Below, in pieces: positions 1 to 8,344 of a stretch of 64,000 nt of DNA. Origin of the DNA: Tessaracoccus sp. Its GTDB lineage: Bacteria; Actinomycetota; Actinomycetes; Propionibacteriales; Propionibacteriaceae. Within the stretch, counting starts at the first letter, position 1; the number at the start of each line of letters is the position of its first letter. Made by a program: the position numbers and the translations under genes. Where the stretch lies: assembly GCF_016714275.1 (NCBI RefSeq), contig NZ_JADJNP010000004.1:372001-436000 (forward strand), in the 5' to 3' direction. The notes under the pieces are model-generated. The model was not told where the DNA came from, searched no databases, and saw nothing but the letters and a program-made list of their open reading frames with translations.

Positions 1-1077
1 GTCGGGCAGCCCGATCACGGTGTCGAACGGCAGCACCGTCTGGATCTCCGCGCCGCCGACGGCGGCGGCGAAGCAGGAGATGGTGCCGCGCAGCATGTTG
101 ACGTAGGTGTCGTCGCGCGAGAGCTGCCGCTCGGAGGTGACGGCGTGCTGGACGGCGCCGCGCTTGGCCTCGGTGACGCCCAGGACCTCGCCGACGCGCG
201 ACCACAGCTCGCGCAGCGCGCGCAGCCGGGAGATGGTGAGGAACTGGTCGGTGCCCGCGCTGACGCGGAACAGGATCTGGCCGAACGCGTCGTCGGGGGT
301 GAGCCCCGCGTCGATCAGCGCCCGCACGTACTCGACGCCGACGGCGATCGCGTACGCGAGCTCGTGGACGTCGCCGGCGCCCGCGTTGTTGTACACCGTG
401 GCGTCGACGACGATCGGGGTGACGTTCGGGTACGGCCTTGCGAGCTCGACGGCCTCGGCGAGGACCGAGAGGTCGGGGGCGGTGCCCGCGAGGGCCGCGG
501 CACCGATGGGATCGACGCCGAGGTTGCCGCCGATGAGGTCCGAGTGGTGCGAGGTCTCGAAGATAGCCGCTAGCGCCTTGGCGGCGTCGAGTTGCTGCGT
601 GCGGCTGGTCAGGAGCACGGGCGCGAGGTCGAACATGACGCCGTCCAGCACCTTCCTGAAGTCGCCGACTGCCACAGCGTCGGGGTCGATCCGCAGGTAG
701 ACCGCGGTGCAGCCCCGCTCCAAATCGGCCAGGATGTTGCGCGCCGTCTCCGCCGCGTCGGGGGTCTCGTGCAGCTGCGCAACGTGCCAGGCGTCCATCT
801 CGCCGTCGCGCAGGGTCGTGCCGCGGGTGAAGGGGGCGACGCCGGGGTAGCCGAGCTCCTCCGGGCCGTCCTCGCGGGTGTACAGGGGCTTGATGCTCAG
901 CCCATCGACAGTGGTGCTCGTCAGGCGCTTGTACGCCTGCTCGATGCCCAGTTCCTTGCCTTCGGGGCGCCTGCGGTTGAGGACCTTCAAGACCTCCCTC
1001 TCCCAGTCCGCCTGGGAGGGAGTCTCGAAGTCCGCGGCCAGGCTGATGTCGGCCGCACTCGTAGATTGATCGCTCAT
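1..1077 (-). CDS. mutA: Methylmalonyl-CoA mutase small subunit (partial, runs off left edge)
   Basis: The minus-strand frame opens at the ATG at 1075-1077 and stays open to the left edge, so the C-terminus is missing. The protein reads like the small (non-catalytic, non-B12-binding) subunit of the heterodimeric mutase. It has the conserved N-terminal stretch around SQADWEREVLKVLNRR and the TIM-barrel segments with PIVVDATVYNNAGA and RVSAGTDQFLTISRLRALRELW. With MutB it interconverts succinyl-CoA and methylmalonyl-CoA, the key step of propionate fermentation in propionibacteria. A GGAG lies just ahead of the start. mutB is expected directly downstream, outside the window. A 200-bp leader precedes the gene and holds an inverted repeat at 1188-1201. 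Confidence 0.93.
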   Translation of the reverse strand, partial: MSDQSTSAADISLAADFETPSQADWEREVLKVLNRRRPEGKELGIEQAYKRLTSTTVDGLSIKPLYTREDGPEELGYPGVAPFTRGTTLRDGEMDAWHVAQLHETPDAAETARNILADLERGCTAVYLRIDPDAVAVGDFRKVLDGVMFDLAPVLLTSRTQQLDAAKALAAIFETSHHSDLIGGNLGVDPIGAAALAGTAPDLSVLAEAVELARPYPNVTPIVVDATVYNNAGAGDVHELAYAIAVGVEYVRALIDAGLTPDDAFGQILFRVSAGTDQFLTISRLRALRELWSRVGEVLGVTEAKRGAVQHAVTSERQLSRDDTYVNMLRGTISCFAAAVGGAEIQTVLPFDTVIGLPD

Positions 1078-1187
1078 CGGTCTCCGTCTTTCTTCGGGCT
1101 TTCAACCCTGCGACAAACAGTAGTCGAGGGGTGTCCGCCGCGGACCTGGGGGGCGGAATAGCCGACGACACCCTCGGGCGTATTGTT

Positions 1188-1201
1188 TTCCGGAACCGGA
1201 A
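1188..1201 (-). promoter_or_regulatory. Inverted repeat in the mutA upstream region
   Basis: TTCCGG and CCGGAA arms flank a 2-base centre about 110 bp ahead of the mutA start. Closer to the gene, 1124-1174 can fold into an imperfect hairpin (GGGTGTC paired with GACACCC). This could be an operator plus leader structure. No cobalamin-riboswitch core was recognised. Function is inferred from position only. Confidence 0.35.
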
Positions 1202-1280
1202 GAGTCGCCCACCGCTGGTTAAGCCGGTTCCCTCGCGCGAAGCGCCGGGACCGTGTCGAAACCAATGAACGCGCGGCCGA

Positions 1281-2180
1281 TCAGCCAGCCCGACGCCGAC
1301 CGCGGAGGGAGAGCGACGGCGGACGATCGCCGCGGATGCTTGCCACCATGTCGAGGACGCGCCGGGTCGCGCGCACGTCGTGGGCGCGGAACACCGTCGC
1401 TCCCTGCCAGGCCGCGATCGCCGTGGCCGCGAGCGTGCCCTCCAGGCGCTCGTCGATGGGGAGGTCGAGCGTCTCGCCAATGAAGTCCTTGCGGCTGATC
1501 GCCTGCAGCACCGGATAGCCGAGCTCGACGACGCGGGCCGTGTGCCGCACGAGCGCCAGCGAATCGAGGGTCGTCTTGCCGAAGTCCAGCGTCGGGTCGA
1601 CCAGGATGCGCTCGCGAGGCAGGCCGGCGGCCTCTGCGCGCGCGGCGCCGTCGCGGAGGACCCGGAGCACGTCCTCGACCACGGCGTCGTCCGGCCCGTA
1701 GTCGACATCGACGGGGTCCGTGCGCGGCGGCAGCCCGCCGGTGTGCGATACGACGTATCCCGCGCCGGTCGCTGCGGCGACGCCGAGGAGCGCGGGGTCG
1801 GCGCCCTGCCAGGTGTCGTTGACGAGGTCGACGAGACCCGCGCACGCGTCGGCCACTTCCGCCCGCCAGGTGTCGAGGGAGAGGATCAGGTTCGGCAGCC
1901 GCTCGCGCAGCGCGACCAGGACGGGACGAACGCGGTCGATCTCCTCTGCCGTGCCGACCCAGTCGCCCTCCTGCCCCGCGCGCACGCCCCCGACGTCGAC
2001 GATGCCGACGCCCTCGGCGACCATCTGCACCGCGCGCACCACGGCGGCGTCGCCGTCGGCATGTCGCGCGGGCGCGTAGAACGAGTCCGGCGTGCGGTTG
2101 ACGATCCCCATCACTGCGGGTCGGGAGGCGTCGAACCGCTGCCCGCGCAGGATCAACGGGGTAGGGGCCACGTTAGGCAT
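1281..2180 (-). CDS. folP: Dihydropteroate synthase family protein (FolP2-like)
   Basis: 299 aa, normal length for DHPS. It has the pterin-binding barrel signatures: GIVNRTPDSFY near residues 26-36, a DVGG segment near 62, NDTW near 122 and a late SRKDFIGETL segment. DHPS joins p-aminobenzoate to dihydropterin pyrophosphate in folate synthesis. The NRTPDSFY form resembles the second actinobacterial paralogue (FolP2), whose DHPS activity is doubtful in mycobacteria, so folate synthesis should not be assumed. The start ATG overlaps the last 8 bases of the upstream small gene, which indicates translational coupling. Confidence 0.85.
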   Translation of the reverse strand: MPNVAPTPLILRGQRFDASRPAVMGIVNRTPDSFYAPARHADGDAAVVRAVQMVAEGVGIVDVGGVRAGQEGDWVGTAEEIDRVRPVLVALRERLPNLILSLDTWRAEVADACAGLVDLVNDTWQGADPALLGVAAATGAGYVVSHTGGLPPRTDPVDVDYGPDDAVVEDVLRVLRDGAARAEAAGLPRERILVDPTLDFGKTTLDSLALVRHTARVVELGYPVLQAISRKDFIGETLDLPIDERLEGTLAATAIAAWQGATVFRAHDVRATRRVLDMVASIRGDRPPSLSLRGRRRAG

Positions 2181-2595
2181 CTAGCTCGGGGGAGCCGACG
2201 CCTTGGAGATCGATCAAGCGGGCGTTGACGCCGGCGAGGACCTCCGCGGTCTCTGCGTTGAGCGCCTTCATCGCCTTGCGCCGGTGCCCGCCGGTGTTGG
2301 AGTGCCAGGCCAGCTCGCCGCGCATGCGCAATGCCTGGGCCTGCCGCCGCCACCCGGCAGGCTCGGCCGAGCCGGGGAACGTCTGCTCGACGGCGTCAGC
2401 CGCGGCATCGATGGCCGCGAGCTTCGCGTCGAACCGCAGCTTCGGGTTCTGCGAGTTGGTCGCCTTCTTGAGCTTTTCGATGGCCGAATCGATGCCCTCG
2501 GCGATCTGCGGGTTCTCCCGCATCGCCGTCAACAGCGCCAACGACGTCGCGAGGATCCCGCTCGCCGTCTTGATGAATACGCCAACCTTGCCCAT
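2173..2595 (-). CDS. Conserved hypothetical small protein
   Basis: 140 aa starting at the ATG at 2593-2595. I do not recognise the family with confidence. The protein is mostly helical and charged, with a short hydrophobic stretch near the N-terminus (about residues 13-24), the phrase EKLKKATNSQNPKLRFDAK in the middle and a basic segment RRQAQALRMRGELAW. It has no signal peptide and no clear membrane span. Its stop overlaps the folP start, so the two are co-translated. It may be a small cytoplasmic accessory protein, but no function can be assigned. Confidence 0.7.
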   Translation of the reverse strand: MGKVGVFIKTASGILATSLALLTAMRENPQIAEGIDSAIEKLKKATNSQNPKLRFDAKLAAIDAAADAVEQTFPGSAEPAGWRRQAQALRMRGELAWHSNTGGHRRKAMKALNAETAEVLAGVNARLIDLQGVGSPELDA

Positions 2596-2699
2596 GGGAC
2601 TCAAGTGTATGACCGGGTCAACGCGGCGTTTCTGGAAAACCGGCACGGCCCACCGGGTCGAGGGGCTGCTTGAGCGAGATCCGCTGCGACTCCGTGCAG

Positions 2700-2717
2700 G
2701 GGTTGGCGGCTCAACCC
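2700..2717 (-). terminator. Possible weak stem-loop after the histidine phosphatase gene
   Basis: GGGTTG and CAACCC arms with a 6-base loop lie 10 bases downstream of the phosphatase stop codon (minus strand). No U-tract follows, so termination is only suggested. Confidence 0.25.
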
Positions 2718-2726
2718 GTGGGGGTG

Positions 2727-3317
2727 TCAGGTGAGAAAGGTGTCGCCCCAGCGCTCGATCTTCCAGCCCGCAGACATCGAGCCGTTCAGCACGATCCACT
2801 GCGTGTTATCCAGGTGCGGCGCGAGACCGAGGCCGATCGACGGGTCCTGCGTGAGGGCCCACACGCGCAGCGCGGCGCCGTGACTGACCAGCGCGACGTG
2901 CTCGTCTCCCGCCTGCTCGATCGCCGCGACGGCGTTCGTGAACCGTGTGACGAACTCGCGCGCGGTCTCCCCGCCCTCCAGGCCGACATCGAGGTTCGTC
3001 GGCGACCAGGAATGCAGCATCTCGACGTACGGCCGCCAGTTGGTGCTCATCTCCTCGACACCCGCGGCGATCTCCTGGATGCCGTCGACGATCACCGCCT
3101 CCACCCCGCGGGCGGCCGCCAACGGCGCCGCGGTCTGCTGCGCGCGCGTCAACGTCGAGCAGTACAGCGCGTCGATCCGCTCGTCGGCCAGGGCCTCGAC
3201 GAGCGCCTCCGCCTGCGCCAACCCCTTCTCGTTCAGCGGCGCGCCGGGAAAGGCGGTGTCCAACTCCAGATTGACGTTGGACTGAGTCTGGCCGTGACGG
3301 ATGAGCAGGAGACGCAT
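2727..3317 (-). CDS. Histidine phosphatase family protein (phosphoglycerate-mutase-like)
   Basis: 196 aa from the ATG at 3315-3317; a GTG three codons upstream (3324-3326) is an alternative start. The protein opens with LLLIRHGQT, the phosphohistidine RHG motif. It has STLTRAQQTA in the middle and the second catalytic histidine in ALVSHGAALR. These are diagnostic of the small cytosolic branch of the superfamily, which includes broad phosphatases and mycobacterial gpm-like proteins. The substrate cannot be read from the sequence. It lies just downstream of the mycothiol gene on the same strand with a gap of about 31 bp and is probably co-transcribed. A phosphoglycerate-mutase-like gene is also found near mshA in mycobacteria. 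Confidence 0.88.
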   Translation of the reverse strand: MRLLLIRHGQTQSNVNLELDTAFPGAPLNEKGLAQAEALVEALADERIDALYCSTLTRAQQTAAPLAAARGVEAVIVDGIQEIAAGVEEMSTNWRPYVEMLHSWSPTNLDVGLEGGETAREFVTRFTNAVAAIEQAGDEHVALVSHGAALRVWALTQDPSIGLGLAPHLDNTQWIVLNGSMSAGWKIERWGDTFLT

Positions 3318-3348
3318 GTCGGCCACCCTATCGCCCGCCCGGGTCGGC

Positions 3349-5250
3349 TCAACCAGCGGTGATCAGGCCGGTGGAGGTGAGGATCGGCTCGGTCTGGCCG
3401 CCGGAGTGGGTGATGGTGGCGCCGTCATCGTGGACCGTGAGCTGCGTGCGGTGGTGGCGCAAGGCGGCGGCGACCCGAGGAAGGGAATCCTCCAAGTCGT
3501 ACCAACGCGTGGCCAGCTCCCGATGGGCGGTGAGCGCCGCGAACGGCAGCCCGAGTTCTTCAGCCGCGGCCTTCGCGACCTCGTGCATCCGTACATGGTC
3601 GGGATGTCCGTACCCGCCGTCGTCGTCGTAGCTCACCACCAACGAGGCACCCGTCGCGCGTAGGAACGCGACGGTGTCCGCGACGGCCTCCGCGACGTCG
3701 GCCTTGCAGAACGCATCCGGTGCGGAGTCCTCGGCAGGACCGGCGACCGTGGGGGTCACCCACGCCATGCCCGAGTCTCGGTATCGTCGCGGCTCTCCGC
3801 CCGCGCGGGCGGGCGCGGCGCCCAAGTAGGCATGGCGGCGGACGCCGAGTTCGGCCAGCGCACCCGCCAACTCCGCCTCGCGGCGGATCTCCAGCTCGGG
3901 AGTGCCCTCCAGCGCGGATAGTGGGCCGGGCACCACACCGCCCATCTCGCCGCGCGTCGCCGTCAACACCGTGACCTCGATGCCCTCATCGGTCCAATGG
4001 GCGATCAGCGCGCCGGAGGCCAGCGTCTCGTCGTCGGGATGCGCGTGCAGGACGGCGATGACCCTCCCCGCCGCGACCGCCTTCCGGTACGCGGCGAGCG
4101 TCTGCTCCGCCGCTCGCGCCCAGGTCATCTCCTCCGCGCGCCGTCGGCCCGTCACGCCCATCTCCGCGCGGCGCCCGGGATCGCCCAGCAGCGATCCCAG
4201 CGCCTCGGACCAGTCGCTCGGCTCGTGTGTGGGCACGAGCAGGCCGGTGTGCGTGTTGCAGATCGCTTCCGTCAGGCCACCAGCGGCTGCGGCCAGCACC
4301 GGGACTCCCGACGCGGAAGCCTCCAACGCGATTAGGCCGAAGGTCTCCGAGTAAGAAGGCACGAGCACGACACTCGCGTGTCGCAGCAGCCGCGCAAGGC
4401 CTTCGCGGTCCTGGCCGGGGAGGAAGGCTACCCGCGTCCCCTTCGATGCCGCGAGGCTGTGGAGGTCGGCCTCGTAGCCGGCGAGATCGGCAGGTGCCTG
4501 ACCCACGAGCACGAGGTCCGGCCGCCCGCCCTCCGGTAGCCCGGCGACGGCGGCGATCGCCAGATCCGGCGCCTTCAGCGGTTGGAGGCGTGCGGCGAAG
4601 AGAACGTAGCCGGGGCGGACACCGTCGGGTGCCCAGGCCTCGCCCGGAGCTGCGGGGCGGAACAGCTCGATGTCGACCCCGGGGCGTACGACGAGGACTC
4701 GCTCGGGATCGGCCTGGCACCGGCCGATCACCACGGCGGCCTCGTGCCGCGACACCGTGATGACGAGGTCGGACTCGGTGGCGCAGGTGATCTCACCCGC
4801 GAGCCGCGCCGGTGACTCGGGCGGCTCGCCGTCGCGCAGCGACGAGTTCGGATGTGCGGCGACGGAGTGGAAGGTCATGAGGTGCGGGATGCCCGCGGCG
4901 CGGGCAAGGGGCAGCGCGGCCACTCCCGACATCCAGTGGTGCGAATGAACGACGTCGAACCCGTCCAGCGAGCCGAGGCCGGCGCGGAACTCGTCGATGT
5001 GCTGGTCGATCTCGCCCTTCGGCAGCGGCGTCGCCGGTCCCGCCGAGACGTAGTGGATGAGTGTCCCGTCGTCGAGCACCTCGGAGTCAGGAAGGGAGGG
5101 GGAGGAGCGCCGCGTGAAGAACTCGACGTCGACTCCCTTCGCGCGCAGCGCCCGTCCCAGCGCCCGGATGAGAACGTTCATGCCGCCGGCGTCGGCGGTG
5201 CCCGCCCGTTCGCCGGGGGAGGTATGAAGACAGATGAAGGCCACGCGCAT
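3349..5250 (-). CDS. Mycothiol synthesis fusion: MshA-type glycosyltransferase + MshB-type deacetylase
   Basis: 633 aa. Residues 1 to about 390 are a GT4 glycosyltransferase of the MshA type. They include the N-terminal CLHTSP...GTADAGGMNV block (8-26), VHSHHWMSG (101-109) and the E-x7-E signature in PSYSETFGLIALEA (E302, E310). Residues about 395-633 are a PIG-L/LmbE zinc deacetylase with HAHPDDE (402-408) and GGYGHPDH (545-552), the ligand motifs of MshB/Mca. MshA joins GlcNAc to inositol-3-phosphate, and MshB deacetylates the dephosphorylated product. Here the two steps are on one chain with a linker of only a few residues. In other actinobacteria these are separate genes. The chain is soluble and intact, with all key residues visible. 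The deacetylase half could be Mca-like instead of MshB. Confidence 0.92.
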   Translation of the reverse strand: MRVAFICLHTSPGERAGTADAGGMNVLIRALGRALRAKGVDVEFFTRRSSPSLPDSEVLDDGTLIHYVSAGPATPLPKGEIDQHIDEFRAGLGSLDGFDVVHSHHWMSGVAALPLARAAGIPHLMTFHSVAAHPNSSLRDGEPPESPARLAGEITCATESDLVITVSRHEAAVVIGRCQADPERVLVVRPGVDIELFRPAAPGEAWAPDGVRPGYVLFAARLQPLKAPDLAIAAVAGLPEGGRPDLVLVGQAPADLAGYEADLHSLAASKGTRVAFLPGQDREGLARLLRHASVVLVPSYSETFGLIALEASASGVPVLAAAAGGLTEAICNTHTGLLVPTHEPSDWSEALGSLLGDPGRRAEMGVTGRRRAEEMTWARAAEQTLAAYRKAVAAGRVIAVLHAHPDDETLASGALIAHWTDEGIEVTVLTATRGEMGGVVPGPLSALEGTPELEIRREAELAGALAELGVRRHAYLGAAPARAGGEPRRYRDSGMAWVTPTVAGPAEDSAPDAFCKADVAEAVADTVAFLRATGASLVVSYDDDGGYGHPDHVRMHEVAKAAAEELGLPFAALTAHRELATRWYDLEDSLPRVAAALRHHRTQLTVHDDGATITHSGGQTEPILTSTGLITAG

Positions 5251-5346
5251 GGCATGACGCTACATCCGAACGATGGGGTCCCTGAGGGCTTTTGGCTCAC
5301 CGCTGAACTCGATGCTAGTGTTCCTACTCGGGCCGCGAGGCCCACT

Positions 5347-5429
5347 GCGCGCGTGGCGGAATGGCAGACGCGCTGGCTTCAGGTGCCAGTGCCCGCAAGG
5401 GCGTGGAGGTTCAACTCCTCTCGCGCGCA
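5347..5429 (+). tRNA. tRNA-Leu (anticodon CAG)
   Basis: 83 nt with a perfect 7-bp acceptor stem (GCGCGCG with CGCGCGC). The anticodon stem CTGGC/GCCAG closes the loop TTCAGGT, which gives anticodon CAG. A class II long variable arm (CCCGCAAGGG) and a T-arm with loop TTCAACT are present. The discriminator is A and CCA is not encoded. Confidence 0.95.
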
Positions 5430-5518
5430 CAGTTTGACCCCAGCTGAAACGGACGAGAACCGGGACAGCTGGGGTTTCGTCGTTTATCCGGTCCTGAGCG
5501 CGGCAATGGAGGCAGAGG

Positions 5519-6607
5519 ATGGTGCACCGCATCGGCGTGGTCGGCGGGGGATGGCGGGCGCAGTTCTTCCTGCGGCTGGCCTCAACCCTGAAGGAGACCT
5601 TCGACCTCGTCGGCGTGAGCGTGCGCCGTCCCGAGGCGCGCGAGCGGCTGACCGCGGCCTACGGCGCCCCCGCCTATGCGACGCCCGCGGAGCTGGTGCG
5701 AGGGGCCGCGCCCGACTTCGTCGTCGTGTCGGTGTCTGCCGAGAGCAACGCCGACGTCACGGCGGAGGTCGTAGCCGCGGGCGCGAAGGTCCTCGCCGAG
5801 ACGCCGCCGGCGCCGACGATGGACGGGATGCGACGCATGTGGGCCCGCCTCGACGCGCCGGAACAGGTGCAGGTCGCCGAGCAGTACCTGCTCATGCCCG
5901 GCCACGCGGCGCGCCTGGCGGCCGTTCGACGCGGGGTGATCGGCGAGCCGACCTCCGTGCACGTGTCCTCCACGCACGGCTATCACGCGGTCTCCCTCAT
6001 CAGGGGTCTGCTGGGCCTCGGCGAGGAGCCCGCGGTCGTCCGCGCCACGCGTCATGAGGCGCCTCTCGTCGACCCCTTGAGCCGGGCGGGCTGGACCGAC
6101 GACCAGCAGCCGCACCCGGCTGCGACCACGATCGCCACGCTGGACTTCGGCGACCGGCTCGGCGTCTACGACTTCACCGACAACCAGTGGCACAACCGCC
6201 TCCGGCACCGGCGCATCCTCATCCGCGGCACGCGGGGTGAGATCGAGAACGACTCCGTACTCCGGATGACCGGCCCGCGGCGGATCGTCACGTCACCGCT
6301 GGTGCGCTCGCACTTGGGCCATGACCTCAACCTCGACGGCTTCGAGACCGAGGGCATCCACCTGGATGGCGAGTTCCTGTTCGAGAACCCGTTCCTCGGA
6401 CACCGCCTGATGGACGAGGAGATCGCCATGGCGGCGCTCATGGCCGCCACCGGGGAGTGGGCGGCCGGCCGGGCGCCCGCGCCCTATCCCTTGCGAGAGG
6501 CCATGCACGACGCCGCGCTCGGACTCGCCATCGAGGAGGCGGCCGAGACCGGAACGACGGTGGACACCCGCGACGCGCGCTGGCAGTGGGAGGGCGCCGT
6601 CGGCTGA
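5519..6607 (+). CDS. Gfo/Idh/MocA-family NAD(P)-dependent oxidoreductase
   Basis: 362 aa. It begins with a Rossmann nucleotide-binding loop, GVVGGGWRAQFF (6-17), and has the family's C-terminal alpha/beta half. The usual catalytic EKP motif reads E-T-P (residues 94-96), so the lysine that normally contacts nicotinamide and substrate is absent. The family oxidises or reduces sugars, inositols and related polyols; the substrate here is unknown. The gene starts 90 bp after tRNA-Leu and is followed after 31 bp by an aldolase-like gene that also lacks its lysine, so the two probably form an operon. Confidence 0.85.
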   Translation: MVHRIGVVGGGWRAQFFLRLASTLKETFDLVGVSVRRPEARERLTAAYGAPAYATPAELVRGAAPDFVVVSVSAESNADVTAEVVAAGAKVLAETPPAPTMDGMRRMWARLDAPEQVQVAEQYLLMPGHAARLAAVRRGVIGEPTSVHVSSTHGYHAVSLIRGLLGLGEEPAVVRATRHEAPLVDPLSRAGWTDDQQPHPAATTIATLDFGDRLGVYDFTDNQWHNRLRHRRILIRGTRGEIENDSVLRMTGPRRIVTSPLVRSHLGHDLNLDGFETEGIHLDGEFLFENPFLGHRLMDEEIAMAALMAATGEWAAGRAPAPYPLREAMHDAALGLAIEEAAETGTTVDTRDARWQWEGAVG

Positions 6608-6638
6608 GCCTCGGCAGCCTGCCCGGAGCATCGGTATC

Positions 6639-7253
6639 ATGCCAACCGTGTCCGATCAGTTGTGTCCCTCCGGCGTCTTCGTGAGCCTTCCCGATGCCCC
6701 GCTCGACGACCACGTCGGCGTCGTCGAGGTGCTGATCCAGCAAGGCCTTACCGGCTTCGCGCTGCCCGTGTCCTGCGAGGCCTTCCCTGACCTGATCCTC
6801 ATCTTCGGGGCGCGGGCCGTCTTCGGTGCCACGCGGGTGGCCGACGCCGACGGCGCGCGGCTCGCCGCGCAACGGGGTGCCCGGTTCGTGCTCGCCGATG
6901 TCGCCTCCGCGGAGGTCGCCGTCGCCGCCAAGGAGGTGGGCCTCCCGTGCCACGGCTCCGCCATGACCCCCACAGAGGTCCGCGCGGCGCTCGCGCTGCC
7001 CGACGGCCGGGCCCTGCTCTACCCCGCGGACGTCACGGGGCACTCCATGGCCTCACGGCTGGCGGAGCTGGGCCTCATCGACCGGGTCATCGCGCTCGGC
7101 GGCATCGGGGCGTACGCGGCGGGCGAATGGTTGAAGGCGGGTGCCCAGGCGGTGGGCGTCGAGGCGACGCTGCTCGGGGACGCATACTCGGGCGGGTCGC
7201 TCGGGCAACTCCGCGACCGCTGCGCATCGTTCGTGGCGGTCAACAAGAAGTGA
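6639..7253 (+). CDS. KDPG/KHG-aldolase-like protein lacking the Schiff-base lysine
   Basis: 204 aa, the usual length for the class I 2-keto-3-deoxy-6-phosphogluconate aldolase family. The fold is recognisable from GLPCHGSAMTPTEV (101-114), matching the family's PG-x-TPTE motif, and from GGIGAYAAGEWLKAGAQAVGVE (154-175). At the catalytic position, where the family has K-x-F-P, this protein has L-L-Y-P (126-129). The conserved glutamate region near residue 42 is also altered. It therefore probably lacks classical aldolase activity and may bind a phospho-sugar or keto acid. It lies in a likely operon with the upstream oxidoreductase. Confidence 0.7.
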   Translation: MPTVSDQLCPSGVFVSLPDAPLDDHVGVVEVLIQQGLTGFALPVSCEAFPDLILIFGARAVFGATRVADADGARLAAQRGARFVLADVASAEVAVAAKEVGLPCHGSAMTPTEVRAALALPDGRALLYPADVTGHSMASRLAELGLIDRVIALGGIGAYAAGEWLKAGAQAVGVEATLLGDAYSGGSLGQLRDRCASFVAVNKK

Positions 7254-7264
7254 GGCCTGTGCGG

Positions 7265-8290
7265 TCAGTCCTCGGGCGGTAGTCCGTGGCGGCCGATCTG
7301 AGCCTCCGGCTCGTCATCGAACACGCCGAGCCCCGCGGAATCGTCGTCGATGACGGGCCGCTCCCGGATCCGAGCGCGGACGATGACCGCGGCCGCCGCG
7401 CCGACGACCAGCGTGCCGACCGCGCCCAACGCCAGCAGGTACCACCCGAGCGAGCCGTCGTTCGCGCCGGGTGCTTCGATAGGAGCAGCCGACGGCGATG
7501 GGCTGGGTGCCGGCGCCGACGGTGAAGGCTCCTCGGACTCGGGACTGGGGGACGGGGAGACCTCCTCGGCGGGATCGGTCGGTTCCGGCGCCACGTCGGT
7601 GAACTCGATCTCGATCCTCACGTTCGTCGAAGCGGCCGCGAGGGCGTCGGTGCCGCGGAACGCGAGCCTGAGGATCAACGCGCCGTCGGGCTGGGCCTCG
7701 GGGATCGCGTAGAACGTCTCGAAGTGGCCGTTGCTGTTGGTGAGCGTGTACGACTCCTCCGCCTCGCCGCCGTCGTCGTAGAGGGCGATCCCGGCGCGCG
7801 CCACCGCCTTGCCGTCCTCGGTGCGCAGGGAGCCGGCAAGGGTGATGACCTCGCCATTGGTCGCCGCCTTGGGGGCCTCGGCGCGGAGCCGCAGCACGCG
7901 CGGTTGTCGCTCGGGCTCGGGCTCGGCCTCGACCTCGAACTGGTAGTCGGCGCGGGCGGGTTCAGCGGTTTCGTTGCCGGCGAAGTGCAGCTCGACGCGA
8001 TGCGTTCCAGGGTCTAGCTGATCCGGGATACGGAGGCTGAGGGCGTAGGTGCCGCCGTTGCCCGTGTTCCCGCTGGCGACCTCGTCGCCGTCGAGGAAGA
8101 GGAGCAGCGGCTCGCCGGGGAGCGGGGCGCCGTCACTGGACAGCTGGCCGCGCGCCGTGACCTTTCCGTTGTCGCGGGAGAATGTGGCGTCCAGGTCTGA
8201 TCCCGCAGCCCGCGCAGTGAGGGGGCCGATGAGGAAAAACAACGCGCCGAGGACAGCCGCGAACGCGGTTCGTGCCGTAGTCACCTCCAT
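7265..8290 (-). CDS. Secreted, membrane-anchored Ig-like surface protein
   Basis: 341 aa with an N-terminal signal peptide (hydrophobic stretch about 9-24, ARAAG cleavage region near 26-30). Two beta-rich Ig/CNA-like repeats follow: one around residues 40-120 (LSSDGAPLPGEPLLLFLDGDEV) and one around 145-230 (LAGSLRTEDGKAVARAGIALYDD). Next comes a Pro/Ser/Glu-rich stalk (about 235-275), a transmembrane helix (about 281-306) and a short cytoplasmic tail rich in Asp/Glu. No enzymatic motif is visible. It is likely a cell-surface protein with a wall-spanning stalk. It is divergently arranged to the SH3/peptidase-like gene with a 119-bp shared upstream region. Confidence 0.75.
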   Translation of the reverse strand: MEVTTARTAFAAVLGALFFLIGPLTARAAGSDLDATFSRDNGKVTARGQLSSDGAPLPGEPLLLFLDGDEVASGNTGNGGTYALSLRIPDQLDPGTHRVELHFAGNETAEPARADYQFEVEAEPEPERQPRVLRLRAEAPKAATNGEVITLAGSLRTEDGKAVARAGIALYDDGGEAEESYTLTNSNGHFETFYAIPEAQPDGALILRLAFRGTDALAAASTNVRIEIEFTDVAPEPTDPAEEVSPSPSPESEEPSPSAPAPSPSPSAAPIEAPGANDGSLGWYLLALGAVGTLVVGAAAAVIVRARIRERPVIDDDSAGLGVFDDEPEAQIGRHGLPPED

Positions 8291-8344
8291 GAGCCCTCCC
8301 GATCCTCGCTGCTTCCGAAGCGAACAGTAACGGACGCGTTCGTG

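Noticed and set aside
1078..1280. Possible cobalamin riboswitch ahead of mutA
   Set aside because: A hairpin is present, but I could not recognise a B12-box or the conserved core.
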